Below, in pieces: positions 7,637 through 16,280 of a stretch of DNA of 64,000 bases. The notes beneath the pieces are model-generated. The model did no database searches. It was not told where the DNA came from and saw only the letters and a program-made list of their open reading frames with translations. Made by a program: the position numbers and the translations under genes. Where the stretch lies: NCBI RefSeq assembly GCF_036345255.1, contig NZ_CP107783.1, forward strand, positions 5,071,501 through 5,135,500. Direction: 5' to 3'. Position 1 is the stretch's first letter. Each line of letters starts with the position of its first letter. This stretch comes from Streptomyces sp. NBC_00569. GTDB taxonomy: Bacteria > Actinomycetota > Actinomycetes > Streptomycetales > Streptomycetaceae.

Positions 7637-10219
7637 ATGGAGATCACCCGCAGACGCCTGCTGTCCGCCCTGTCAGCCGCCGGTCTCCTGACGGTGATCC
7701 CCACCGGACGGGCGAACGCCGCCGACGCGGCCGCGGACAGCGCTCGGCTCCTCGCCAACACCGTGGGCGTCTTCGCGGGGACCGAGGCCTCCAACTCCCG
7801 TACGGAGACGGCCGCCAAGCGCGCCGCGATCGACAAGGCCGCCCGCGCGAACCTGAGGTCCATGGACGCGGCCGGCCCCGGCGAACTCTTCGCCGGGCTC
7901 GTCCTCGGCACCGACGAGGCCAGACTCAACACGGCGTACAAGCAGTTGTACGAGATCGCCCTCGCGACCCGCGCGCCGGGCGCGGCCCCCGACCTGTACG
8001 GCGACGAGACGGTGCAACGCCGCGTCATCGACGGCCTCGCGTGGCTGCACGAGCGCTACTACGGCGACCAGTCCAAGGGCTACTACGGCAACTGGTTCTA
8101 CTGGGAGATCGGCCTCTCCCAGTTCATCAGCAAGACCCTCGTCCTCCTCGCCGGCGCGGTGAAGGCCTACCGCCCGGACCTCCTGCGCACCTACGTCGCC
8201 TCCATGGACGCGTACCTGCGCAACGGCACCGACGGCGACGTGAACCTCGACTCCCGCTTCCACACCGGCGCCAACCTCGCCGACATCACCACGAACCGCA
8301 TCCTCCAGGGCGCGCTCCTCGTCGGGGACGGCGGCGGCGCCCCCGACGGCGAGGCCCGCGTCCGCAAGGCCCTCACCGACCAGCTCACCGTCTTCGCGAC
8401 GATCGACCCGTACGCACTCGACCACGGGGTCACGGACGGCTACTACGCCGACGGCTCCTTCATCCAGCACGCGTCCGTCGCCTACACCGGCTCGTACGGG
8501 AAAGGCCTGCTCACGCGGGTCGTGCAGACCCTCAAGATCCTCGACGGCACGGGCTTCGCGCACGGCGGGGAACTGGTGCCGACCGTCGTGGGCTGGGTGC
8601 GGAACGGCTTCGCGCCGCTCATCTTCGAGGGCTGGATGATGGAGATCGTCAAGGGCCGGGCGGTGTCCCGCCCGGACACCGGCTACACCGACGTCGCGAT
8701 CGTCGTCGAGGCGGTCGTGGATCTGGCGTCACTCGCCGAGGACACCGCCGGCGCCGACGCCACTGCCCTCAAGAGCTACGTCAAACACATCCGGGCCACC
8801 TCCCGCGCCGCCCTCGACCCGTCCTCGTTCGTCTCCCCCGTGAGCATCACGCGCTACGCCGACATCACGGGCGACGCGTCCGTCCCCGCCGAGGACCTCA
8901 ACCCCGCGTCGCGCACGGTCGCGTTCAACGCCATGGACCGGACCGTGCACCGCAGGCCGGGTTACGCCTTCGCGCTCGCCCGGAGTTCGAGCCGCATCAG
9001 CAAGTACGAGTACATGAGCGGCGAGAACCTCATGCCGTGGTTCCAGGGCGACGGCGCGTACTACCTGTACCTGTCCGGCCAGGACCAGACGCAGGCGTAC
9101 GGCGTCGACTACTTCACGACGGTCCCGCCGTACGCCCTGTCCGGCGTCACCGCGCCGGTCGAGCAGCGCCGCACCGTCCCCGAGCTCTACGGAAAGCCGT
9201 ACTACGACAACCCGGGCCACCCGCTGAACTTCACGTCGTCGTCCGAGTCGCAGAACACGTACGTCTACTTCCCGTGCGGCACCGGCCCGCACTCGGGCGG
9301 CGCCGTGCTCGGCGCGTACGGCGCGGCCGCCATGGTGCAGTCGGACGACGTCCCCTACCGGGACAAGCAGAAGGGCATCCTGCCCGACGACTTCGTGGTC
9401 TACCGCAACGCGACGTCGACGAAGTCGTGGTTCCTGTTCGACGACGAGATCGTGGTCCTCGCGGCGGATGTCGGCGACGCGGCCGGGCGGGCCGTGACGA
9501 CGACCGTCGACTCCCGCACGGCGGCGCCGAACGACCTGACCACGGTCACGGGAGCGCTCCGCGACGGCCGTCCGTGGAGCGGCCCGGGCACCGGCGACCT
9601 GCACTGGCTGCGCTACGCCAACGCGACCCGCGGCACGTCGCTCGGCTACGTCTTCCTCGACACCCCGCGCGTGCGGGTCACCCTCGACGAGGTCACCCGC
9701 AGCCGCCGCGTGGTGCGCACCGCGAACCCGGACACCGCGGTGACCCGCACGGTCCTCGGCGTGACGGTCGACCATGCGGAGGGAGCCGAACCGGCCTGTC
9801 TGGCCTACGCGTTGGTGCCGAACGCGGCGGATGCCGCCCTGCGCTCGTACACCCGCCACGACGGCCCGCTGACGGTCCACGCGAACACACCGCGCCTCCA
9901 GGCCGTCACCCACGAGGGCCTCGGCCTGACCGCCGCGAACACCTTCACGCCCGGCCGCCACGAGACCGCGGGCCTGCGCGTCGAGGGCCCCGCGTCGGTG
10001 CTCGTGCGGCGCGGGCGGCGCCACGGCGACCCGGTCACCGTCGCGGTCGCGGACCCCACGACGCAGCGAGACACCGTGACCGTCCTGCTCCACGGGCGCC
10101 CCCTGAGCAAGGTCACCGCGGACCCGCAGGTGCGGGTGACCCGCGTCCACGGCGGCACCCGCCTGGACGTGGACACCCGCCACACGTACGGGCAGAGCCT
10201 CACGGTGACGCTGCGCTAG
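7637..10219 (+). CDS. Secreted polysaccharide lyase family 8 (hyaluronate/xanthan lyase-like)
   Basis: An 860-residue exported lyase. The N-terminus (MEITRRRLLSALSAAGLL, cleavage after about residue 28) is a twin-arginine-type signal. The catalytic alpha/alpha domain carries FHTGANLADITTNR, DGSFIQHASVAYTGSYGKG (general base His/Tyr region) and YMSGENLMPWFQGDGAYYLY, characteristic of family 8. Beta-sandwich domains follow to the C-terminus. It would cleave uronic-acid-containing polysaccharides by beta-elimination outside the cell. Which polymer (hyaluronate, chondroitin or xanthan) cannot be decided by eye. It stands alone, with GGCGGAGGAAGCC upstream as ribosome-binding site. Confidence 0.92.
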   Translation: MEITRRRLLSALSAAGLLTVIPTGRANAADAAADSARLLANTVGVFAGTEASNSRTETAAKRAAIDKAARANLRSMDAAGPGELFAGLVLGTDEARLNTAYKQLYEIALATRAPGAAPDLYGDETVQRRVIDGLAWLHERYYGDQSKGYYGNWFYWEIGLSQFISKTLVLLAGAVKAYRPDLLRTYVASMDAYLRNGTDGDVNLDSRFHTGANLADITTNRILQGALLVGDGGGAPDGEARVRKALTDQLTVFATIDPYALDHGVTDGYYADGSFIQHASVAYTGSYGKGLLTRVVQTLKILDGTGFAHGGELVPTVVGWVRNGFAPLIFEGWMMEIVKGRAVSRPDTGYTDVAIVVEAVVDLASLAEDTAGADATALKSYVKHIRATSRAALDPSSFVSPVSITRYADITGDASVPAEDLNPASRTVAFNAMDRTVHRRPGYAFALARSSSRISKYEYMSGENLMPWFQGDGAYYLYLSGQDQTQAYGVDYFTTVPPYALSGVTAPVEQRRTVPELYGKPYYDNPGHPLNFTSSSESQNTYVYFPCGTGPHSGGAVLGAYGAAAMVQSDDVPYRDKQKGILPDDFVVYRNATSTKSWFLFDDEIVVLAADVGDAAGRAVTTTVDSRTAAPNDLTTVTGALRDGRPWSGPGTGDLHWLRYANATRGTSLGYVFLDTPRVRVTLDEVTRSRRVVRTANPDTAVTRTVLGVTVDHAEGAEPACLAYALVPNAADAALRSYTRHDGPLTVHANTPRLQAVTHEGLGLTAANTFTPGRHETAGLRVEGPASVLVRRGRRHGDPVTVAVADPTTQRDTVTVLLHGRPLSKVTADPQVRVTRVHGGTRLDVDTRHTYGQSLTVTLR

Positions 10220-10228
10220 CGGGAGTCG

Positions 10229-10606
10229 TCACGCTGCCGGGATCCGGTCCAAAAACCCCTGCACCGTACGGATCCGGCCGTCCTCGGCCAGCGAGATCAC
10301 GTCGGACCCCGCGACGGGCGCGGAGCCGTCCGCGGTGGACACCAGCTCCCAGGTGAACCGGGCGATGTCGTGGTGCCCGTCGACCGTGCCGGTCTGCCGG
10401 AACGCGAACCCGGGAAACTGCTCGCGGGCCGCGGCGATCACGGCGGTGATGCCCTCGTGCCCGGCCACGTCGGCCAAGGGGTCGGTGTAACTGCCGTCCT
10501 CGCTCCACGCGGCGGCGACGGCCTCGGCGCGGGCGTCCGCGTCCTCGGCGTTCCAGGCCTCGAAGTAGCGGGCGACGGCGGTTTCGTGGACGGTGATGAC
10601 GGACAT
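10229..10606 (-). CDS. NTF2-like / SnoaL-like domain protein
   Basis: A 125-residue single-domain protein of the NTF2/SnoaL fold: VARYFEAWNAEDADA, AAWSEDGSYTDPLADVAGHEGI, FPGFAFRQTGTVDGHHDIARFTWEL, then GSDVISLAEDGRI. These small cone-shaped proteins act as isomerases, cyclases or binding proteins; no catalytic assignment can be made. It is divergent from the acyl-CoA synthetase at 10809 and convergent with the lyase, with only 9 bp between the two stops. Confidence 0.85.
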   Translation of the reverse strand: MSVITVHETAVARYFEAWNAEDADARAEAVAAAWSEDGSYTDPLADVAGHEGITAVIAAAREQFPGFAFRQTGTVDGHHDIARFTWELVSTADGSAPVAGSDVISLAEDGRIRTVQGFLDRIPAA

Positions 10607-10711
10607 ACGAATCGGCCTCCAGCCAGGTCGGATGCGGGTCCGGAGCCCGGGAGGAGTGCGCCGCCCGGGTTCCGGATGCCTTCAGCCTGCCGGGCGGACG
10701 GACGCGGGTCG

Positions 10712-10728
10712 ATTACGCCGGAGGTAAT
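10712..10728. promoter_or_regulatory. ATTAC-N7-GTAAT inverted repeat
   Basis: Perfect 5-bp arms at 10712-10716 and 10724-10728 lie in the gap between the divergent SnoaL-like and acyl-CoA synthetase genes. Candidate operator; no regulator gene is adjacent. Confidence 0.35.
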
Positions 10729-10808
10729 GCCGCGGAGGCCCGGTTCACCCATGCTGTGGTCGGACAGAACCTGATCTGTTGTTCATCGTCTGTGCTCGGG
10801 AGGCCATG

Positions 10809-12344
10809 ATGTTCGTCCCGTTCGGAGCCCTTGATTTTCTGGAACGTGCCGCCACCGTCTACGGGGACCGGATCGGCGTCGTCGACGAGCCGGTCCAGCC
10901 GGCCGAACCCTGGGAGGACCTCACCTACCGCCGCGTGGCCGAGCTGGCGCGCGCCCAGGCCGCCGGGCTCGACGCGCTCGGGGTGCCGCTCGGCGCGCGC
11001 GTCGCGGTCGTGTCGCCGAACAGCGCGCGGCTGCTGACGTCGTTCTTCGGGGTGAGCGGCTACGGCCGCGTCCTCGTACCGGTCAACTTCCGTCTCACCG
11101 CGGAGGAGGTGAGCTACGTCGTCTCCCACTCGGGCGCCGACGTCCTCCTCGTGGACCCCGAACTGACGGACCGCCTCGCCGGCGTCCCCGCCGAGCACCG
11201 TTTCACCATCGGGGCTGCCGCCGACTCCGAGCTCTACCGGTTCGGCACGGACCCGAGCCCCTGGACGCCCGACGAGAACGCCACCGCCACCATCAATTAC
11301 ACGAGCGGCACGACCGCCCGGCCCAAGGGCGTCCAGATCACCCACCGCAACATCTGGGTCAACGCCGTCACCTTCGCCCTGCACGCGGGCGTCACCGACC
11401 GGGACGTCTACCTGCACACGCTGCCGATGTTCCACGCCAACGGCTGGGGCATGCCGTTCGCCATGTCCGCGCTCGGGGTGCGCCAGATCGCGCTGCGCAA
11501 GGTCGACGGCGCCGAGATCCTGCGCCGCGTCGAGGAGCACGGCGTGACCGTGATGTGCGCCGCGCCCGCCGTCGTCAACGCCGTACTGGACGCCGCCCGT
11601 TCCTGGAAGGGCGCGATCCCGGGGCGCGACCGGGTCCGCATCATCGTCGCCGGGGCGCCGCCGCCCACCCGCACGGTGGCCCGCGTCGAGTCCGAACTCG
11701 GCTGGGAGTTCATTCAGATCTACGGCCTCACGGAGACGTCGCCGCTGCTCACGGTGAACCGGGGCCGCGCCGAGTGGGACGAGCTGGACACGTCGGCACG
11801 CGCGGAGAAGCTGGTACGGGCCGGGGCGCCCGCGCTCGGCGTGACGCTGCGCACCGACGAGGAGGGCGAGGTGCTCGCCCGGTCGAACGTGATCCTGGAG
11901 GGCTACTGGGAGCAGCCCGAGGAGAGCGCGAAGGCCCTCGCGGGCGGCTGGTTCCACACGGGCGACGGGGGCACGGTCGACGAGGACGGCTATCTGACGA
12001 TCAGCGACCGCAAGAAGGACGTGATCATCACCGGCGGCGAGAACGTGTCGTCCATCGAGGTGGAGGACGCCCTCTTCGGTCACGCCGGTGTCGCCGAGGT
12101 CGCCGTCATCGGTGTCCCGGACGAGAAGTGGGGCGAGACGATCAAGGCGCTCGTGGTCCGGTCCCCCGACTCGGGGGTCACGGAGGACGAACTGATCCGC
12201 CACTGCAAGGACCGCCTGGCCGGCTTCAAGGCGCCCACGTCGGTGGAGTTCCGCGACGCACTGGCCCGCACGGCCACGGGCAAACTCCAGAAGTACAAGC
12301 TGCGGGCGCCGTATTGGGAGGGCCGGGACCGGGGGGTGAGCTGA
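10809..12344 (+). CDS. Acyl-CoA synthetase (AMP-binding, FadD-like)
   Basis: A 511-residue ANL-superfamily ligase that activates a carboxylic acid to its CoA thioester via an acyl-adenylate. Motifs in order: P-loop YTSGTTARPKGV near residue 170, YGLTETSP near 310, WFHTGDGGTVDEDGYLTISDRKKDVIITGGENVSSIEVED (hinge and A8), and the catalytic lysine in GKLQKYKL near the C-terminus. Similarity of the N-terminus (FLERAATVYGDRIGVVDEP) is to medium/long-chain acyl-CoA synthetases. GGGAGG at 10798-10803 favours ATG 10809 over ATG 10806. Confidence 0.9.
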   Translation: MFVPFGALDFLERAATVYGDRIGVVDEPVQPAEPWEDLTYRRVAELARAQAAGLDALGVPLGARVAVVSPNSARLLTSFFGVSGYGRVLVPVNFRLTAEEVSYVVSHSGADVLLVDPELTDRLAGVPAEHRFTIGAAADSELYRFGTDPSPWTPDENATATINYTSGTTARPKGVQITHRNIWVNAVTFALHAGVTDRDVYLHTLPMFHANGWGMPFAMSALGVRQIALRKVDGAEILRRVEEHGVTVMCAAPAVVNAVLDAARSWKGAIPGRDRVRIIVAGAPPPTRTVARVESELGWEFIQIYGLTETSPLLTVNRGRAEWDELDTSARAEKLVRAGAPALGVTLRTDEEGEVLARSNVILEGYWEQPEESAKALAGGWFHTGDGGTVDEDGYLTISDRKKDVIITGGENVSSIEVEDALFGHAGVAEVAVIGVPDEKWGETIKALVVRSPDSGVTEDELIRHCKDRLAGFKAPTSVEFRDALARTATGKLQKYKLRAPYWEGRDRGVS

Positions 12345-12427
12345 GCCGCACCCCGGCGGTCGGCCCAGGCCCCTCGTACATTCCCGTCATACGCACCGGC
12401 GGGGGCCGGTGCGTGCGATCGCAAGGC

Positions 12428-12468
12428 GCCGGTATGCCCTCGTAGCTCCGCTACGAGGGCATACCGGC
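12428..12468. terminator. Long perfect hairpin after the acyl-CoA synthetase
   Basis: A perfect 19-bp stem (12428-12446 with 12450-12468) closes a 3-nt loop; the arms begin GCCGGTATGCCCTCG. Outside it, GCGATCGCAAGGC and its partner continue imperfect pairing. The stem is longer and less GC-dense than the other terminators here. It may be a terminator or a palindromic mobile remnant. Confidence 0.6.
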
Positions 12469-12559
12469 AACGCCGCGAGCGTGCGTGCCGACCCCCGCCG
12501 ACCACTCGGGCGGACGACCCGGGGTGCCCGTACCCCCTCCCGTCGGCAGAGTTACCGGC

Positions 12560-13357
12560 ATGGAACCCCACTACGGCACGGTCCCGCTGATTCCGGGCGC
12601 CGAGGCCCTGCCCGAGTTGGACATCCCGCTGCCGGGGCGGCAGAACCGGCTCTCCGTGCTGGTGCGGCTCCTGCTGCTCCTGCCGCACTTCGTCGTGCTG
12701 GCCGTGCTGTCGGTGGTGACGTTCTTCGCGGTGGTCGCCGGCTGGTTCGCGGCGCTGCTGCTCGGGCGGCTGCCGGGTCCCGTCGAGCGGTATCTGGCGG
12801 GGTTCCTCGGCTACGACACCCGTGTGAACGCCTGTGCGATGCTCCTGACCGGCCGCTTTCCGTCCTTCGAGTTCGGCGAACCGATGGGTTACCCGGCGCG
12901 GGTGCGCGTGCAGCAGTCCGTGCACCTCAACCGGCCGGCCGTGCTGTTCCGGCTGCTTCTGGTGATCCCCGCGGCGCTCGTCGCGGTGGTCGCGAGCGCC
13001 GGCTGGTGGGCCGTCTCCGCGCTGTCGTGGCTCGTCGTGCTGTTCCTCGGCCGGATGCCGCTGCCGCTGTTCGAGGCGACGGCGGCGGTTCTGCGCTACC
13101 GGATGCGGCTCGGCGCGTACGTGCTGCTGCTGACCCCCGCGTACCCGAAGCGGCTCCTCGGCGACCAGTCGGCGCCGGACGCCGTCGTCGGCACCGTCGC
13201 GGGCCCGTCCGCGACGCGGCCGCTGTTCCTGGGGCCAGGGGCGAAGGTGCTGGTCGGAGCGTTCCTGGTGCTCGGTCTCGTCGGCGGGGCGGCGAACGGC
13301 TCCCGCTACGGCGCGGACGGCTCCGCCGCCGTCCAGGCCTCGCTGCCCGGCTTCTGA
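12560..13357 (+). CDS. DUF4389 domain membrane protein
   Basis: A 265-residue membrane protein with two homologous halves. Each has a conserved soluble start (RLSVLVRLLLLLPHFVVL and RPAVLFRLLLVIPAALVA) followed by strongly hydrophobic segments, then RYMAG/FLGYDTRVNACAMLLTGRFPSFEF and RYRMRLGAYVLLLTPAYPKRL. A final transmembrane helix precedes the C-terminus. This is the pattern of the DUF4389 family common in actinomycetes; function unknown. ATG 12560 is chosen; the upstream gap carries the long hairpin. Confidence 0.75.
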   Translation: MEPHYGTVPLIPGAEALPELDIPLPGRQNRLSVLVRLLLLLPHFVVLAVLSVVTFFAVVAGWFAALLLGRLPGPVERYLAGFLGYDTRVNACAMLLTGRFPSFEFGEPMGYPARVRVQQSVHLNRPAVLFRLLLVIPAALVAVVASAGWWAVSALSWLVVLFLGRMPLPLFEATAAVLRYRMRLGAYVLLLTPAYPKRLLGDQSAPDAVVGTVAGPSATRPLFLGPGAKVLVGAFLVLGLVGGAANGSRYGADGSAAVQASLPGF

Positions 13358-13467
13358 CCGCTCGCGGGCCGTCGCCGGACGCCCGACCGCACCGGTGACC
13401 GCTCCTGTGACCAACGGCATGACAAAAGGCCTGTTCCGGGCGCTATGCCCCGTTTACGGTGGAGCGC

Positions 13468-13764
13468 ATGTCTCCCCTGGCCCGCATCAGCACCTCGTAC
13501 ACCCCGCGCTTCGCGGAGTTCGCGTTCGAGCCCGGCTTCACGGCCGCCGTCGACCAGCATGTCGCGGAGCTGCGGGACAAGCTGGAGGCGGGCGGGGGCG
13601 CGCTGCAGCCGCAGGCCCCCGACCGTGAGGTCCTCTCGGACTACGCGCTCGGCTTCCTCGACGCGCTCGCCGAGAACGGCTGGCGCGAGCCCGTCGGGCA
13701 CGACTACGCGGTGTGCCGCCTCACCGCCATCAGCTGGCTGGTGAGACGGCACGATCTCGCCTGA
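13468..13764 (+). CDS. Small conserved hypothetical protein
   Basis: A 98-residue soluble protein starting MSPLARISTSYTPRF and ending SWLVRRHDLA, with no membrane segment, cysteine motif or signal peptide. It resembles small actinomycete proteins sometimes labelled DUF6401, but I am not sure. ATG 13468 is preferred over GTG 13459. It converges with the MscS-like gene, with 6 bp between stops. Confidence 0.65.
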   Translation: MSPLARISTSYTPRFAEFAFEPGFTAAVDQHVAELRDKLEAGGGALQPQAPDREVLSDYALGFLDALAENGWREPVGHDYAVCRLTAISWLVRRHDLA

Positions 13765-13770
13765 GACAGG

Positions 13771-14550
13771 TCACATGTCGTCGGTGCGCTCGCGCTCCTG
13801 GACGGGCTGGTTCGTCAGCGCGTCGTCGCGGCCCGTCTGGTAGGCGGAGATGCCGCGGGCCTTGGCCGTCTCCCGCTCGGCGCTGTTCAGCATGCGCTCC
13901 CAGCGCTGCCGCATCGGGACGATGAGACCGCCGCCCACCCCGACGACGACGATGCCTACGGCGGCGGCGAGCGCCGCGATCAGCACCGGCTGGGTGACCG
14001 ACGTGGCGATGCCCGCCTGGCCGAGCGCCGCGATCACGCCGAGTGCGACGATGCAGGCCCAGACGACGGTGCCGATGGTCCTGCCGTACGAGACCGCCGA
14101 CAGGGCGTTGGTGACGATGTCGCGCACGACGTTGGCGATGGCCATGGCGATGACGACCAGGACGATCGCGACGATGGCGCGCGGCAGCCAGGCCACGATG
14201 CCGTTGATCATGTTGCTGACGGGGTTCGGGCCGAAGACGCCGAGTGCGATCTGCAGGGTGATCAGCAGCAGCGCGTAGTACACGACCTTGCAGACGATCG
14301 CCGTCATGTCGTACTTGGAGCCCTCGAGCATGCGGGCCGCGCCGGCACGCTCGGCGAGTCTCTCCGAGCCGACCTTGCGCAGGACTCTGTCGAGCACCCC
14401 CGCTATCAGCTTCGAGAGGATCCAGCCGATGGCCAGGACGATCACGAAGCCCACGAGCTTCGGCACGAACTCGGCGATCTTCGACCAGGCGTTGTTGAGT
14501 CCCTGTGTGAAGTCCACGGCGAGTGGGGTGGTGTCGGTGAGGTGGCGCAT
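13771..14550 (-). CDS. Mechanosensitive-channel-like membrane protein (CmpX type)
   Basis: A 259-residue membrane protein with at least four hydrophobic segments and repeated TM-helix motifs (FVIVLAIGWILSKLIAGVLDRVLRKVG; VLVVIAMAIANVVRDIVTNAL). Repeats of this kind occur in the conserved TM-helix family related to small-conductance mechanosensitive channels, but the canonical MscS beta domain is absent. A C-terminal tail rich in E/R/T is cytosolic. A role in membrane tension or envelope stress is a family-level guess. Confidence 0.75.
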   Translation of the reverse strand: MRHLTDTTPLAVDFTQGLNNAWSKIAEFVPKLVGFVIVLAIGWILSKLIAGVLDRVLRKVGSERLAERAGAARMLEGSKYDMTAIVCKVVYYALLLITLQIALGVFGPNPVSNMINGIVAWLPRAIVAIVLVVIAMAIANVVRDIVTNALSAVSYGRTIGTVVWACIVALGVIAALGQAGIATSVTQPVLIAALAAAVGIVVVGVGGGLIVPMRQRWERMLNSAERETAKARGISAYQTGRDDALTNQPVQERERTDDM

Positions 14551-14646
14551 GAGTGGTCCTCCACTCGCTGGGGCCCGTACGCGCTGTCGCGCCGGGCGGT
14601 CGTCCCCCCACAGATGCGGTGATGTGCTCCCTTGTGGATATCAGCG

Positions 14647-14684
14647 CACGAATGGACGAGGCCCCTGGGCCGCGTCCATTCGTG
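14647..14684 (-). terminator. Compound hairpin after the amidohydrolase remnant
   Basis: CACGAATGGACG (14647-14658) pairs perfectly with CGTCCATTCGTG (14673-14684), with an inner GGCCC/GGGCC stem. It lies just past the stop of the decayed amidohydrolase on the minus strand. Confidence 0.6.
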
Positions 14685-14697
14685 TGACAGATGACGG

Positions 14698-15100
14698 TCA
14701 GGCTGCGAGGCCGTCCGTGTCCTTGTAAGGCACGCCGTCCTTCGCCACGAGCAGGACGTTCTCGGGCTTGCCGAGGCGGCGCGATGCCGGTGGGCGAGTT
14801 GCCGCGCGCGATGACGAGGTCGGCGCGCTTGCCGGGCTCCGGCGTGCCGATCTCGTGGGCCGGGCCCAGCAGCTCCGCCGCCTCGGACGTCCCCGCCAGG
14901 ATCGCGCCCATCGGCGTCATCCCGGACTCGACGAGATACGCCGGCTCGCGCAGGTTCGTGCCGTGCGCCGCGATGCCGCAGTCCGTGCCCATGGCGACGC
15001 GCACGCCGCGCTCGATGGCGTGCGGGATGTGCCGGCGCGCGACCGTCTCCCAGTGCTTCTTCTTCGCGTACGCCCAGCTCGTGGCCTTCAGCGGGTCGGG
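14698..15100 (-). pseudogene. Decayed amidohydrolase (imidazolonepropionase-like), C-terminal remnant
   Basis: On the minus strand one frame encodes KKKHWETVARRHIPHAI, RVAMGTDCGIAAHG, GMTPMGAILAGTSEAAELLG and GKRADLVIARGNSPTGI. These are the metal-aspartate and C-terminal blocks of cytosolic amidohydrolases. Around 14775 the reading shifts: the true tail GKPENVLLVAKDGVPYKDTDG continues in another frame to the stop at 14698. The N-terminal two thirds (metal-binding HxH and barrel) are missing; upstream sequence beyond about 15100 is unrelated and repetitive. A frameshifted, truncated, inactive gene. Confidence 0.75.
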
Positions 15101-15102
15101 GG

Positions 15103-15134
15103 TCGGTGTTCGCCGTGGTCGGTGTTCGCCGTGG
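15103..15134. repeat. 16-bp tandem duplication
   Basis: TCGGTGTTCGCCGTGG occurs twice in tandem (15103-15118 and 15119-15134), exactly at the point where the amidohydrolase homology ends. It marks a rearrangement or slippage site. Confidence 0.7.
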
Positions 15135-15177
15135 TCGGCGTCGGCACGAGGAACGAGCCGCGGCTCCCCCGTCCCCG

Positions 15178-15299
15178 TCGCCGGAGAACTCCCCCCGTCC
15201 GTACCGCCCGAGCATCTCCGCGCGGTGAAGCTGACGGGGCGGCTCCTGGACGCCGAGGGGCGGGCCGTGGGATACGAGCAGGTGGATGTCTGGGCGTAA
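15178..15299 (+). pseudogene. Possible gene fragment (intradiol-dioxygenase-like tail?)
   Basis: The last 40 codons before the TAA at 15299 read PPEHLRAVKLTGRLLDAEG and YEQVDVWA. That resembles the GRVLD-G-PV-A-VEIW strand of intradiol dioxygenases, but it ends abruptly and has no start or remaining domain. The match is short and could be chance. Confidence 0.25.
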
Positions 15300-15434
15300 C
15301 CACCCGCTGTCCACGGCGTGTTCGCTCCGCTCGCCCCCGCCCGCACTGCCACAGTGACCAGGTACAGAATCACCCGTTTCGCGCGTTTCATAATTTTAGT
15401 GCGTTACGCCGGTCTCCCAGGGAGTGTGGTGAGC

Positions 15435-16280
15435 ATGGCCCACGTGCACGTGATCCTCAATCAGAAGGGCGGCGTGGGTAAGTCCACGCTCGCCGTCAAC
15501 CTCGCCGCCGTGACGGCGGACGTGCTCGGCGCGGGGACCGAGGGCGGCCGCCCGCCCGTCGTCGCCGTCTCCATCGACCCGCAGGGCTCCGCCGTGTGGT
15601 GGTCGGAGCGCGTCGGCGGCGGCCTCCCCTTCGACTTCGTGCAGGCCCACGACGACCTGGCCGGGCTCGCCGCGCTCTCCCGCATCCCCTCCGCCCAGCA
15701 CGTCTTCGTCGACACCCCGGGCTGGCTCGACCTCGCCGAGTCCGCCGGCGAGGACCCGCTCGGCAAGGGCGCCGCCGCGGACGCGCTGCGCGCCGTCCTG
15801 TCCAACGCCCACGACGTGATCGTGCCGATCGAGCCCGAGCCGCTCGGGTTCCAGCCCACGCAGCGCACCATCGAGCGCGTCGTGAAACCGCGCGGCCTGC
15901 CCTACCGCGTGGTCATCAACAACTGGGACCCGCGCGACGGCAAGGCCGACCTGGAGCAGACGCGCGCCTTCGTCGAGGCCCAGGACTGGCCGCTGGCCCG
16001 CACGGTCGTACGGCACTACAAGCTGCACACACGCGCCTCCGCGGACGGCCTCGTCGTCACTCAGTACGGCGCGAACCGCGTCGCGCTCCAGGCCCGCGAG
16101 GACTTCTTCCGCCTCGCCCTGGAAGTGGGCCTCGCCGCGATCCCGGCCCCCGCCAAACGCTCCGCGAGCAGCACCCGTACGCCTGTGGGGAAGAACGCGC
16201 AGAAGCAGGACGCGCAGGCCGCTTCGGCCAAGAGCGCCAAGGCCAAGAGCTCCAGGAACGCCAAGAAGGTGAACGTCTGA
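15435..16280 (+). CDS. ParA-like partition ATPase (second, plasmid-type copy)
   Basis: A 281-residue Walker-type ATPase. The deviant Walker A KGGVGKST is near residue 12, SIDPQGSAVWW (Walker A') near 53, and VFVDTPGWLDLAE (Walker B) near 95. The C-terminus is a lysine/serine/alanine-rich basic tail (AQAASAKSAKAKSSRNAKK) that may bind DNA non-specifically. ATG 15435 follows an AT-rich stretch (CATAATTTTAG near 15389) that may contain the promoter. The stop overlaps the parB start (TGATG). This is not the chromosomal parA next to gidB and oriC genes; its loose sequence and tail suggest a plasmid-derived segregation or conjugation module. Confidence 0.88.
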   Translation: MAHVHVILNQKGGVGKSTLAVNLAAVTADVLGAGTEGGRPPVVAVSIDPQGSAVWWSERVGGGLPFDFVQAHDDLAGLAALSRIPSAQHVFVDTPGWLDLAESAGEDPLGKGAAADALRAVLSNAHDVIVPIEPEPLGFQPTQRTIERVVKPRGLPYRVVINNWDPRDGKADLEQTRAFVEAQDWPLARTVVRHYKLHTRASADGLVVTQYGANRVALQAREDFFRLALEVGLAAIPAPAKRSASSTRTPVGKNAQKQDAQAASAKSAKAKSSRNAKKVNV

